Shown: positions 53,899-62,189 of the stretch, one piece after another | Layout of the letters: every line of letters begins with the position of its first letter | How positions within the stretch are numbered: position 1 is the first letter of the stretch | DNA from: Christensenella sp034926635 | GTDB lineage: Bacteria > Bacillota > Clostridia > Christensenellales > Christensenellaceae | Length of the DNA: 64,000 nt | Assembly: GCA_034926635.1 (NCBI GenBank) | Contig: JAYFQX010000003.1 | Span: forward strand, 1-64,000 | Reading direction: 5' to 3' | Notes under the pieces: model-generated | Databases searched by the model: none | Seen by the model: only the letters and a program-made list of their open reading frames with translations | Told to the model about the DNA's origin: nothing | Translations under genes and position numbers: made by a program

Positions 53899-54651
53899 AT
53901 GATAACCAAACTGGAGCAAGACTACATGATAAGGGCTTTTGACGTCGATCTGAACGGGACATGGCGTCCTTCCGCCATCCTAACGAGAATGCAGGAGATT
54001 GCAGAGGATCATGCCATTGCAGTTGGTTTTGGACGCGCCTACCTTGTGGAAACAATGGAGATGGCATGGATGCTTACCCGTCTGCATTTGCAAATGAAAC
54101 GTTATCCCGCGCTTAACGAAAATATCAAGGTGATCACATGGCCCAGTAAACCTACAAAGTTATATTTTATCCGTCATACCCTGTTTCTAGACGAAAGCGG
54201 CACAGAGCTTGGCCGCGCTACCTCCCTTTGGGTCATGTTCAACATCAAGGAACGATATTTATGCCGTACCGGTGACATCGGGGCTAATTATCCTTATGAT
54301 CCGGATAATGGGATCGCCCTCCCCGAACCGACTAAAATCAGGATGCCCGATTCCATGGATTTTGAATGTACACGGCATGTCGCCTATAGCGAAACAGACA
54401 TGAACGCGCACATGAACAACGCCAAATATGCCGACTGGTGCTGCGAGCTGTTTGATGCAGATACCCTCAAAAAGAAACAACTGCGTGATTTGCGCATTAA
54501 TTTTATCGCCGAGGCATATCTGGGCGAACCAGTAGACCTCTATCGCTCCAAAGACGGCGACGGCTGTCTGGTCTGCGGCAAACGCGACGGAAAAACCGTG
54601 TTTGACGCATCCCTTACTTGGGAGGAAAGAAAAGGAGGATCAAGCAAATGA
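53899..54651 (+). CDS. Acyl-ACP thioesterase
   Basis: A 250-residue double hot-dog thioesterase of the plant FatA/FatB-like bacterial family. The first domain holds LTRMQEIAEDHA, the second NAHMNNAKYADWCCE, which supplies Asn and His of the active site. It releases free fatty acids from acyl carrier protein. The ATG at 53899 has GGAGG upstream; a start at 53824 has none. Its stop overlaps the phosphofructokinase start (ATGA). Confidence 0.92.
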   Translation: MITKLEQDYMIRAFDVDLNGTWRPSAILTRMQEIAEDHAIAVGFGRAYLVETMEMAWMLTRLHLQMKRYPALNENIKVITWPSKPTKLYFIRHTLFLDESGTELGRATSLWVMFNIKERYLCRTGDIGANYPYDPDNGIALPEPTKIRMPDSMDFECTRHVAYSETDMNAHMNNAKYADWCCELFDADTLKKKQLRDLRINFIAEAYLGEPVDLYRSKDGDGCLVCGKRDGKTVFDASLTWEERKGGSSK

Positions 54652-55724
54652 CAAAAAGAATCGGCATCTTGACAAGCGGAGGCGATTGTCCTGGGCTGAA
54701 CGCCGCAATCCGGGGCGTTGCCAAAGCCAGCTACGAGCGCATGGAGGATGTGGAAATCATCGGTATCATGGATGGTTTTTCCGGGCTTATCAACGGGCAA
54801 TACCGTGTTATGGACCGTGAAGAATTTTCCGGTATCCTGACACTTGGCGGAACCATTCTGGGCACCGTTCGTACCCCGTTTAAAGATATGCGCAAAATTG
54901 GCAGCGACAATATTGATAAAGTCGCAAACATGGTACAGAATTACGAAAAAATGAAGCTGGATTGCCTTTGCACTCTTGGTGGAAACGGCACCCATAAAAC
55001 TGCAAACCTTCTCTCTGAAGAGGGTCTTAACATCATCGGGCTTCCTAAAACCATTGATAATGATATCTGGGGTACTGACGTCACTTTTGGCTTTCATACT
55101 GCCGTTGGTATTGCGACAGAGGTAATTGACAGGATCCACACCACTGCGGCAAGCCATGGACGTGTGATGCTGATTGAGCTGATGGGAAATAAAGCCGGCT
55201 GGCTCACTGTTTACGCCGGTCTTGCGGGGGGTGCTGACGTATTGCTGATCCCGGAATTCCCCTTTGATCGCGAATGCGTGATTAATGCAGTTTCGCGTCG
55301 TGCGCAGCACGGGAAACCATTCTCTATTATTGCGATTGCCGAAGGGGCGATCCGCAACGATGAATCGCATCTAAAACGTAAGGACATCCGTACCAAGCTT
55401 GCAGAAGAAGGCTATCCGTCCATTTCTGCCCGGCTTGCCCATGCCATTGAGGCGACAACAGGTATGGAAACACGCACTGTTGTTCCCGGCCACATCCAGC
55501 GCGGCGGCAGCCCTTGTGCATATGATCGTATTCTCGCTACAAAATTCGGCGTGAAAGCCGCAGAATTGATCTGGGAGAAAAAATTCGGTTATACCGTAGC
55601 AATGAAAGATGGCAAACTATCGCAGAACACCTTAAAAGAAGTTGCCGGGAAAACAAAACTGGTAACAGAAAACAGCGATATTGTGCGCATTGCCAAAAAC
55701 ATGGGGATTTGTTTCGGTATTTAA
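54648..55724 (+). CDS. pfkA: 6-Phosphofructokinase
   Basis: The 358-residue protein has the PFK fold: GILTSGGDCPGLNAAIRG at the nucleotide site, TLGGTILGT, PKTIDNDI with the catalytic Asp pair, ELMGNKAGW, and GHIQRGGSPCAYDR near the end. It resembles the longer group III enzymes. The nucleotide-selective loop is GGNG (111-114). Gly114 fits ATP rather than pyrophosphate use; Asn113 replaces the Asp or Glu usual there. The gene is coupled to the thioesterase gene by a 4-base overlap. Confidence 0.92.
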   Translation: MTKRIGILTSGGDCPGLNAAIRGVAKASYERMEDVEIIGIMDGFSGLINGQYRVMDREEFSGILTLGGTILGTVRTPFKDMRKIGSDNIDKVANMVQNYEKMKLDCLCTLGGNGTHKTANLLSEEGLNIIGLPKTIDNDIWGTDVTFGFHTAVGIATEVIDRIHTTAASHGRVMLIELMGNKAGWLTVYAGLAGGADVLLIPEFPFDRECVINAVSRRAQHGKPFSIIAIAEGAIRNDESHLKRKDIRTKLAEEGYPSISARLAHAIEATTGMETRTVVPGHIQRGGSPCAYDRILATKFGVKAAELIWEKKFGYTVAMKDGKLSQNTLKEVAGKTKLVTENSDIVRIAKNMGICFGI

Positions 55725-55763
55725 ATATCAAAACCGAAAAAGTTTGCACCGCCAATAAATAAA

Positions 55764-55808
55764 AAACAGCTTTCCATGATAATATTCAAAGAAAGCTGTT
55801 TTTATTTC
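55764..55808. terminator. Bidirectional terminator between convergent genes
   Basis: AAACAGCTTTC (55764-55774) pairs with GAAAGCTGTTT (55791-55801), with T-runs on both sides. It ends the phosphofructokinase transcript and the lipoprotein transcript. Confidence 0.85.
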
Positions 55809-55830
55809 AATGTACAATCAAACCATCCTG

Positions 55831-56538
55831 TTATGCCGCGTCAAGCATTTTCACAAATTCTTCCGTCGGTAAAGTGGATTCCACCTCAATTTCGCTTCCC
55901 TGTGCGATTAAAAACTCCGATAATCCATATTCTGTGCCATTATCTGCCCAATCATAGGTATAACCAAGGCGTGTCCATGGATAAGCGCTGTCGAAATACG
56001 ACCAGATGATATTTCCATCAAACCATTCCACATAGTCCGCATCCGCCGAATCGCCAAACGCAATATCTTCCACCTGTTTCGTGACATCCGTATCATAGGC
56101 GGGTCTTTGCATATCGTCCGGATCTACCCACGCAATCGTGAAATGCGTATACCCTTTGTCAAGGGGCAAACCAATCAGCTGGCAAAAGCGCACATCCCAG
56201 TCTTCAATGCCTTTGCTATTTTTCTTATACCACGCTTCCGTCTCGGGCATGCTCATACACCAAACATCTCCCCAATCCAGCGAAACCGTTTCACCATTTG
56301 GATATGACTCCGGGTATTTGTGCCAGAATACCATTAAAACCTTTTCCCCGCTTTCATCCCATTGCGCCATATCGCTGTTTTTCGTAAGCTCTACCACGGG
56401 TTGTATTTCATCCTGCTCGGCAAACACCGCGTCTTTGACCGCATTCTGGTATAATACTTCCGGTTCTTCCGTTTTTGCACACGCAAACGCGGAAAGCATC
56501 ACTAACGCAGCCATAATGACAACTAAAATTCTTTTCAT
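55831..56538 (-). CDS. Lipoprotein of unknown function
   Basis: A 235-residue protein with a signal peptide and lipobox SAFAC. The mature part is acidic and rich in Trp and Tyr (DWGDVWCMSMPETEAWY, FTIAWVDPDD, WFDGNIIWSYFDSAYPW). I do not recognise a domain. GGGGG lies before the ATG at 56538. It is the last gene after a PQQ-propeller gene (33-base gap), so it may act with that protein at the membrane surface. Confidence 0.7.
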   Translation of the reverse strand: MKRILVVIMAALVMLSAFACAKTEEPEVLYQNAVKDAVFAEQDEIQPVVELTKNSDMAQWDESGEKVLMVFWHKYPESYPNGETVSLDWGDVWCMSMPETEAWYKKNSKGIEDWDVRFCQLIGLPLDKGYTHFTIAWVDPDDMQRPAYDTDVTKQVEDIAFGDSADADYVEWFDGNIIWSYFDSAYPWTRLGYTYDWADNGTEYGLSEFLIAQGSEIEVESTLPTEEFVKMLDAA

Positions 56539-56571
56539 CTTATTCCCCCAATGTTGTTTTATCCTCAAAAA

Positions 56572-58221
56572 CTAACGTATCCGTATACCAAATATCTTTT
56601 GCCCACGCGTTCCTACCACCAACATGTTGCCAAATACAGCAGGCGACGCTTCGATGTTTGCTCCAAGGTTGATCCTGCTGATTTCCCTGCCGTTGCGAGC
56701 ATCCAGCAAAATAGCATCCCCTTCCGAATTACAGGTGATCACATAACCGTTCCCCTGCTCGTCATATAAATCAACCGGAGAACTCCAGACATATTTTCCC
56801 GTGTTATATTCCCAGACCGTCTTGCCGGTCTTTTTGTCAAGTGCAGTTAAAATGCCCGTACGCACCTGCGGCGTCCGCGCTATTGGGAAGATAACCAGAT
56901 CCTCTATATTTCCCCTGCCGCATACACAAGTTGCCTGTACGCCGCCGGAAACACCCGCTACCGTATTGCAAAGATATGTATGTTTCCACACATATTCGCC
57001 CGTCAGCGCGTTGATCTTGAACACCGGCACATCCCCCAGCTTAAGCCTCCTGCTGGCTGTCCAGTGCAGCGATGTTGCAATATACAGATATGGTACGCCG
57101 TCCTCCATGCTGAAAACCGGAGAACCGTTGGTATCGTCTACCACATCCTGCGCCCACACCACTTTCATAGTATCGGTGTCAATACAAAGCAGCGTTCCGC
57201 CGTTGTCGGCAATATACAGGTATTGATTCCACATAACCGCGCTGTCTTCCATGCCCAGCCAGTAGCTTTGCTCGCTGGAACGCGCAGTTTGATAGCGCAG
57301 CTTCACCGTTTCCGAAGGATTGATCCGCAGCGTACCCATCTGCTTGTCAAATTCTGTATTCAATTTAATTGTGTAAAGAATCCCATTTTCACCGGGCGCA
57401 ATCAAGGTATCTGCCTGCTCGCATACTAAAACAGAACTGTCATACCCGTGAAATTTGCGCAGTGCAAACGGATCACGGCCACCAAAATCATAAAGCTTGG
57501 TGCAATCGATCAGACTGTAAATAAACGCTCTTGCAGGTTCGTCCCCGCAGGAATCCCCAGGTCCTAAATACAGCATAGGAATCCCGCGCGGGTCAAGCGC
57601 ACCCGCTCCTTTAAACGGCAAACCGACATGAAGGTCATCCCTTGTCTTCTGACCGTCTTCAATATCGATGAAATACACATTTCCATCCATCGTGGAATAG
57701 ATCGCCTCTGTGAGACCTTCCTTTTCCTTTTTATGCGGATAAATATTCATCATGTGCCTGAGATCAGCGTCCCATTTTACAATCAACGGCTGACCTGTCC
57801 ATCCGCTTCCCGTCCAAAAGCCTTTTCCATAACCTTTTTCCAGTTTTCCCGTATCGACAGACCATACTTCTTCCAACCGGGACGGCGCTTTTGCAAGTGT
57901 ACCGTATGCCGCTCCGCTCCTGTGGTTATCCCTACGGAACGTGACGATTCCTTCCATCTTTGTATATGGTTTATCTTCCGGAAAACAGATTGGATCTTTA
58001 CGCTGATAACTTTCCGTTACCTTCCCGTTCACTTCCAGACCGCAGCGGATGCCAAAATCATCCGGAGTCGTCCCTTTGACAGCCCGCGGCTGTCCCTCTT
58101 TTGAAGCTTCTCCCTGGGGATATTGATATACTTTGCTAAATTTACGGAATATTCGCAAAAAGAACAACACAAAAGTATCTAATGCCATCATAAAAATCCG
58201 AAATGCCCTACTGGTTTTCAT
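56572..58221 (-). CDS. Membrane-anchored PQQ-like beta-propeller repeat protein
   Basis: A 549-residue protein with an N-terminal membrane anchor (FRIFMMALDTFVLFFLRIF) and then repeated propeller blades. Their typical strands end in WSxP or LYDEQGNGYV; examples are KKTGKTVWEYNTGKYVW, DTDTMKVVWAQD and NALTGEYVWKH. Such PQQ-like propellers often lack the cofactor and serve as scaffolds or carbohydrate- or protein-binding units outside the membrane. Located between a homocysteine methyltransferase gene (12-base gap) and a lipoprotein gene. Confidence 0.8.
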   Translation of the reverse strand: MKTSRAFRIFMMALDTFVLFFLRIFRKFSKVYQYPQGEASKEGQPRAVKGTTPDDFGIRCGLEVNGKVTESYQRKDPICFPEDKPYTKMEGIVTFRRDNHRSGAAYGTLAKAPSRLEEVWSVDTGKLEKGYGKGFWTGSGWTGQPLIVKWDADLRHMMNIYPHKKEKEGLTEAIYSTMDGNVYFIDIEDGQKTRDDLHVGLPFKGAGALDPRGIPMLYLGPGDSCGDEPARAFIYSLIDCTKLYDFGGRDPFALRKFHGYDSSVLVCEQADTLIAPGENGILYTIKLNTEFDKQMGTLRINPSETVKLRYQTARSSEQSYWLGMEDSAVMWNQYLYIADNGGTLLCIDTDTMKVVWAQDVVDDTNGSPVFSMEDGVPYLYIATSLHWTASRRLKLGDVPVFKINALTGEYVWKHTYLCNTVAGVSGGVQATCVCGRGNIEDLVIFPIARTPQVRTGILTALDKKTGKTVWEYNTGKYVWSSPVDLYDEQGNGYVITCNSEGDAILLDARNGREISRINLGANIEASPAVFGNMLVVGTRGQKIFGIRIR

Positions 58222-58233
58222 TTTTCTTCCTCA

Positions 58234-59496
58234 CTATTCCAAACAAGATTGCACGTGCAGCGCGCCATAGGTTTCTTCCGGCATCACGCTGTCTTCCGTT
58301 ATGCCCGCGCGTCCGGCATAACACCGTAAAAACGCTTGCGCCAGCGCCCGGTTTTTTGACCGAATAATAACAGGCTGTTTTAAAAACATACCAAGCGTGG
58401 AAACAAAACCCCACATATCAAAATCCATTTTCATGGAACCAAAATCTAAAATCACCGCGTCCGCCACGTCCATGGGGAGCGCATCCATCAGACAAAAGAA
58501 ATCACCGCTGTGTATCCCGGCATGTACAGACTCCGTTGTGACATCCATTACTGTCGTTTTAAGCGACGGCGTATATTCCACTGTTTCGTACGCAGATGCA
58601 AGCATTTCCCTGCCACAGCTTTTCCGTTCCTTCACTTCCGCTTTGTCTACCGCCCGGCGCAGCGCCGCAATATGTCCGGCATCCGTACCACAGCACCCGC
58701 CGATAAGCCGAACGCCGCAGTTGATAAAATCCTGTGCCATGCGGGCAAAATCCTCCGGTGTCTGTTTAAAAACGGCAACGCCCGATTCCATTTCCGGCAA
58801 CCCGGCATTTGGTTTCACACACAGCGGCACATCTGTCACATCCGCCATCTCGCAAATAGGCTCAAGAAGGCTTTCCGGCCCCCCAGAACAGTTTGCCCCT
58901 ACTGCCGAAGCTCCCAACGCCGAAAATGCAACAGCGCAAGCCGCAGGTGTATTTCCTGACATCGTGCGTTGCCCTTCAAACGTCATACTGGCAAGTATCT
59001 CGAGCCCTCCGACCTCTTTTGCCGCAATGATGGCGGCACGCATTTCATTTAAATCCGTAAACGTCTCAAAATTAACGATTCGTATCCCCGCATCCTGCAA
59101 TGGCTGCAGCTGCTTTTTATAAATCTCCACGGCCATCTCAAACGTCATATCCCCAGCCGGCTGGAAAAACAAACCGGTTGGCCCGATTGACGCCGCTACC
59201 CGTACTTCACTGGCAGCAGCCTCTTCTAAAGCAAGGCGCGCACCTTCAAAGTTAATTGGATAAAGGTTTTCTTCCAGACCATGATTCTTCAAAAGCGCCT
59301 CATTGGCACAAAAAGTATTTGTCTGGATTACATCCGAACCTGCCTTAATATATTCACGGTGTACTTCCCGTACTTTATCCGGTTGCGATAAATTCCATTC
59401 TTCGGCGCTTGCACCTCCCGCAAGACCCTTTCGCTGCAGGACGACCCCCTTGGAACCGTCAAACACAAGAACTGTATCACGATCAAAAAGATGCAT
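58234..59496 (-). CDS. Homocysteine S-methyltransferase family protein with extra C-terminal domain
   Basis: The 420-residue protein has a homocysteine S-methyltransferase barrel at residues 1-290. The zinc ligands are Cys203 (GANCSGG) and Cys268-Cys269 (GGCCGT). The remaining 130 residues are extra. Residues about 335-405 resemble the first part of a MetH pterin-binding barrel (AVILDFG, then a stretch like the DLP..IDS region), but the Asn and Asp of the pterin site are missing. ATG at 59496 follows AAAGGAG. It could make methionine or another thioether; the methyl donor is unclear. Confidence 0.82.
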   Translation of the reverse strand: MHLFDRDTVLVFDGSKGVVLQRKGLAGGASAEEWNLSQPDKVREVHREYIKAGSDVIQTNTFCANEALLKNHGLEENLYPINFEGARLALEEAAASEVRVAASIGPTGLFFQPAGDMTFEMAVEIYKKQLQPLQDAGIRIVNFETFTDLNEMRAAIIAAKEVGGLEILASMTFEGQRTMSGNTPAACAVAFSALGASAVGANCSGGPESLLEPICEMADVTDVPLCVKPNAGLPEMESGVAVFKQTPEDFARMAQDFINCGVRLIGGCCGTDAGHIAALRRAVDKAEVKERKSCGREMLASAYETVEYTPSLKTTVMDVTTESVHAGIHSGDFFCLMDALPMDVADAVILDFGSMKMDFDMWGFVSTLGMFLKQPVIIRSKNRALAQAFLRCYAGRAGITEDSVMPEETYGALHVQSCLE

Positions 59497-59546
59497 ATTA
59501 TCTCCTTTCCGATTCACCCCAAATATTTCCTTTTTACTATTTTTAT

Positions 59547-59644
59547 ATTATATCGTAAGTAGGAGCTGAATTCCATTGAGAATTGGAAATAATCGTTTAT
59601 CCATCGTGAAAATAATTGCTTACAATGGAATATCACTGTTTAAT
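59547..59644. promoter_or_regulatory. Divergent promoters bridged by an inverted repeat
   Basis: Minus: TATAAT (59547-59552), whose -35 region (TGGAAT, 59570-59575) is poor. Plus: TTGCTT (59616-59621), 17-bp spacer, TTTAAT (59639-59644). ATTCCATTG (59570-59578) and CAATGGAAT (59623-59631) form a 9-bp inverted repeat, each arm on one promoter. A shared regulator or DNA loop is possible. No SAM riboswitch is seen upstream of the methyltransferase. Confidence 0.45.
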
Positions 59645-59671
59645 AATACTCAAAATAACGGAGGTGAGACT

Positions 59672-60226
59672 ATGCCATATTCCAATAACAGCCAAAACAA
59701 GCGGTTCTTACACTTTGAGGTGCTGGGCATCATTATTGTATGCATTCTGGCGCCCGTCTTTCACTTTCTTTTTGCATGGTCTGGCAACAGCCAGTTTGTC
59801 GGGTTGTTTGCCGCCGTCAATGAAAGTGTGTGGGAACATACCAAAATCGTATATTTTCCTTTTTTGTTTTACAGTATTATTGAATACTTTGTCTTGAAGC
59901 CGGATTTTCGACGGTTTTTTGTGGCAAAGACAATTTCCATGTCTCTCATTCTTCTGCTTATGGTTACCTTTTTTTATACCTATACCGGTATGTTTGGCAT
60001 GGAATCGCTGACCGTCGATATTATCTTTACGTTTGTTTTAACTATCCTCGTTTTTTATGTTTCCTACCATCTTTATTTCTCGGGTAAAGCTTTGGAGAAG
60101 TATTTCTGTTTCTATCTTGTTTTATTTATTATAATCCTTGCAATGGAACTGTTGTTTACGGCATTTCCACCACATATTCCGTTGTTCCAGGATTCGGAAA
60201 CGCTGACGTTTGGCTTTCCTGCATGA
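59672..60226 (+). CDS. Small integral membrane protein, DUF6512-like
   Basis: A 184-residue protein with five hydrophobic segments and the motif AAVNESVWEHTKI in the first loop, which I associate with DUF6512 proteins of Firmicutes. GGAGGTGAG precedes the ATG at 59672; the longer frame from 59576 reads through the promoter region. Function unknown. It is a single-gene transcript with its own terminator. Confidence 0.75.
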   Translation: MPYSNNSQNKRFLHFEVLGIIIVCILAPVFHFLFAWSGNSQFVGLFAAVNESVWEHTKIVYFPFLFYSIIEYFVLKPDFRRFFVAKTISMSLILLLMVTFFYTYTGMFGMESLTVDIIFTFVLTILVFYVSYHLYFSGKALEKYFCFYLVLFIIILAMELLFTAFPPHIPLFQDSETLTFGFPA

Positions 60227-60238
60227 TCCAAAAACTAA

Positions 60239-60272
60239 AAAACCGCCCATTTTGCAACAAGCGGTTTTTTTC
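60239..60272 (+). terminator. Terminator after the DUF6512-like gene
   Basis: AAAACCGC (60239-60246) pairs with GCGGTTTT (60261-60268), followed by TTT. Confidence 0.82.
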
Positions 60273-60308
60273 TAACTATTTTAATAAAATCTCATCCATC
60301 AAATTATT

Positions 60309-60692
60309 TTATTTGCTTTCGGCTTTCCATAATCCATGCAGGTTGCAATACTCATAAATAATAAAATCATCGCCGTCCACAATAAATTCTGCCCGCGGTG
60401 CTTCCCCCGGCTCTAATATACACCGCTGAATCATTTTCGGTGTTTCCACAGCGATCCACTCAATGTGATGCTCTTCCAGCATTGGGTGCTCCACGCTTCC
60501 GATTTGGACTTTCAACCGATCCCCGTCCTTTTCAAAATAAGGGATATGCTTTTCAGCAGCGCCGTCCGTTACACCTGCTTCCAGTTTTACCATCGGTTTT
60601 CCGCAACATACCAGTTCCCCGCCGCCATTTTTTATCAAAGCCACGATGTTGCCGCATAACTCGCACCGGTAAAGATCAAATTTTTCTTTCAT
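60309..60692 (-). CDS. dfx: Desulfoferrodoxin (superoxide reductase)
   Basis: A 127-residue two-iron superoxide reductase. Cys10, Cys13, Cys29 and Cys30 form the rubredoxin-like centre. EKHIPY, HPMLEEHHIEWI and CNLHG give the His4-Cys iron site that reduces superoxide to peroxide. In anaerobes it detoxifies superoxide without producing oxygen. Single gene, followed on the same strand by the convergent DUF6512-like gene terminator. Confidence 0.96.
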   Translation of the reverse strand: MKEKFDLYRCELCGNIVALIKNGGGELVCCGKPMVKLEAGVTDGAAEKHIPYFEKDGDRLKVQIGSVEHPMLEEHHIEWIAVETPKMIQRCILEPGEAPRAEFIVDGDDFIIYEYCNLHGLWKAESK

Positions 60693-60780
60693 TCATTATC
60701 ACCCCTTCCAAAATTTCACCGCCTCATTGCAATGTTGTTACATTATTAAACGCCTTACAGCATCCTGAAACGAATTTTCG

Positions 60781-62031
60781 CTATTCGTCATGTTTTTTGG
60801 AAAAATATGATTTGTATTCCAGCCTGTTCCTTCCGGGGAAGAGATATTCGTACAGCTCAATAAAATAATCATCCGTCATACTGCCGATATAATCTACTAC
60901 AACCTGGTTGGCCTCTTCTTCCATATACTGCCGCTTCAGTTCTTCAGCTCGCTCAAATCCACTGAAAACATGATTGATATGATGACGAAAAATCGGCGTA
61001 CTCATATTTTTTTGCTTGAAGTCTGCAAGAAGTCTTCCATAAACTTCTTCAAACATCGTCCGCAACATCGGGTATGGTTCATTTTTATCCTGCGGTTCAT
61101 AAATCTGCTTATAGTTTACTTTTTTTTCATAAGCAAGCGCATCCGCAAATGCTGGATCTAATTTGATATACGGCTTCCCATAGCTGCCCGAAACAACGTT
61201 GGTAATGATATTATTGATAAAATCGGAGTTTGTTGACCCCAAAACATTGTTTTCCGAAAATGGTTCCTCTATGCCGATCTTCAATAATTTTGCGTCTTGC
61301 CTGTCTTTTCCAAGATAGGCGATCACGTCTGCAAGACGCACCACGCACCCTTCCAGCGTCGCAGGAATCAGTTTTCCCACCGCGGCTTCCTCTGTATAGC
61401 ATTCTTCCATCTGTCTGTCAAATTCCAAAAAAGATTCCCTTGTGTCCCCGTGCACATACGGATGTGGAAGATATTCCCCACTCACCTTTTCCCCGTTATG
61501 GCAAAGGATCCCGTTAAGCACTTGCAGGCTGATATTTAAAGAAAGTACTTTATCTAAGATCCGTGCGCTGTGTACGTTGTGGTTAAAATAACGCCCCGTA
61601 TTACCATGATAAATATGCGACAAAAAACGTTCTCCAGCGTGACCGAAAGGCGTATGCCCAAGATCGTGCCCCAGAGAAATCGCTTCAATCAAATCAAGGT
61701 TTAAATTCAGCATCCTGCCAATATTACGCGCGATCCGCGAAACAAGCTGTACGTGCAGAATCCGGCGCGTGATATCATCGTTTTTATAAAGAGAAAATAC
61801 CTGTGTTTTGTCAGCATACCGGTTAAAATAACGGCAATATAAAATACGCTCACAGTCTTTTGCAAAATTTGGGCGCTGTACGCGAAAAGCTTCTTCTTCT
61901 CTCCTCACGGACGCAGCGTCGCGCGTCGCATAGCAGAGCATTTCATCTTGTTTTTTCTTTAAATCAGCTGTTACCGCGTCGCGCACTTCCGGCGCAAGCT
62001 CCAGATATTTTTTTTCGCGTTTCCTCTTCAT
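60781..62031 (-). CDS. HD domain dNTP triphosphohydrolase (dGTPase-like)
   Basis: The 416-residue protein has the dGTPase-like HD arrangement: RTRILHVQLVSRIARNIG-type helix before GHDLGHTPFGHAGE, a following HNVHSARIL, and RLADVIAYLGKD. Such enzymes remove triphosphate from dNTPs, mainly dGTP. The N-terminus is unusually basic. An extended -10 promoter (TGCTATAAT) lies upstream. The usual nucleotide preference is not visible. Confidence 0.85.
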   Translation of the reverse strand: MKRKREKKYLELAPEVRDAVTADLKKKQDEMLCYATRDAASVRREEEAFRVQRPNFAKDCERILYCRYFNRYADKTQVFSLYKNDDITRRILHVQLVSRIARNIGRMLNLNLDLIEAISLGHDLGHTPFGHAGERFLSHIYHGNTGRYFNHNVHSARILDKVLSLNISLQVLNGILCHNGEKVSGEYLPHPYVHGDTRESFLEFDRQMEECYTEEAAVGKLIPATLEGCVVRLADVIAYLGKDRQDAKLLKIGIEEPFSENNVLGSTNSDFINNIITNVVSGSYGKPYIKLDPAFADALAYEKKVNYKQIYEPQDKNEPYPMLRTMFEEVYGRLLADFKQKNMSTPIFRHHINHVFSGFERAEELKRQYMEEEANQVVVDYIGSMTDDYFIELYEYLFPGRNRLEYKSYFSKKHDE

Positions 62032-62056
62032 CTTTTGCCTACCCTTTTTTGTTTCT

Positions 62057-62065
62057 ATTATAGCA
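62057..62065 (-). promoter_or_regulatory. Extended -10 promoter of the dNTP triphosphohydrolase gene
   Basis: Minus strand TGCTATAAT with no fitting -35 box. About 26 bases before the ATG. Confidence 0.6.
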
Positions 62066-62129
62066 TAGGGACAGACGTTATGCTTTGTAAACTTATTCTG
62101 AATAAATAGCCAATTCCGGCTGCGTTTCG

Positions 62130-62157
62130 TTTACAATCAAAACTACCTGTGTATCAT
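62130..62157 (+). promoter_or_regulatory. Promoter of the lipoprotein gene
   Basis: TTTACA (62130-62135), 16-bp spacer, TATCAT (62152-62157), 33 bases before the ATG. Confidence 0.55.
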
Positions 62158-62189
62158 AAATAAAATCAATGCAAAATGGAGGACAAATT

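Noticed and set aside
54540..55370. 276-codon minus-strand frame across the thioesterase/phosphofructokinase junction
   Set aside because: Antisense to two recognised enzymes; the translation shows no domain.
59497..59671. SAM or T-box riboswitch upstream of the homocysteine methyltransferase
   Set aside because: The spacer is too short and lacks the conserved elements of either.
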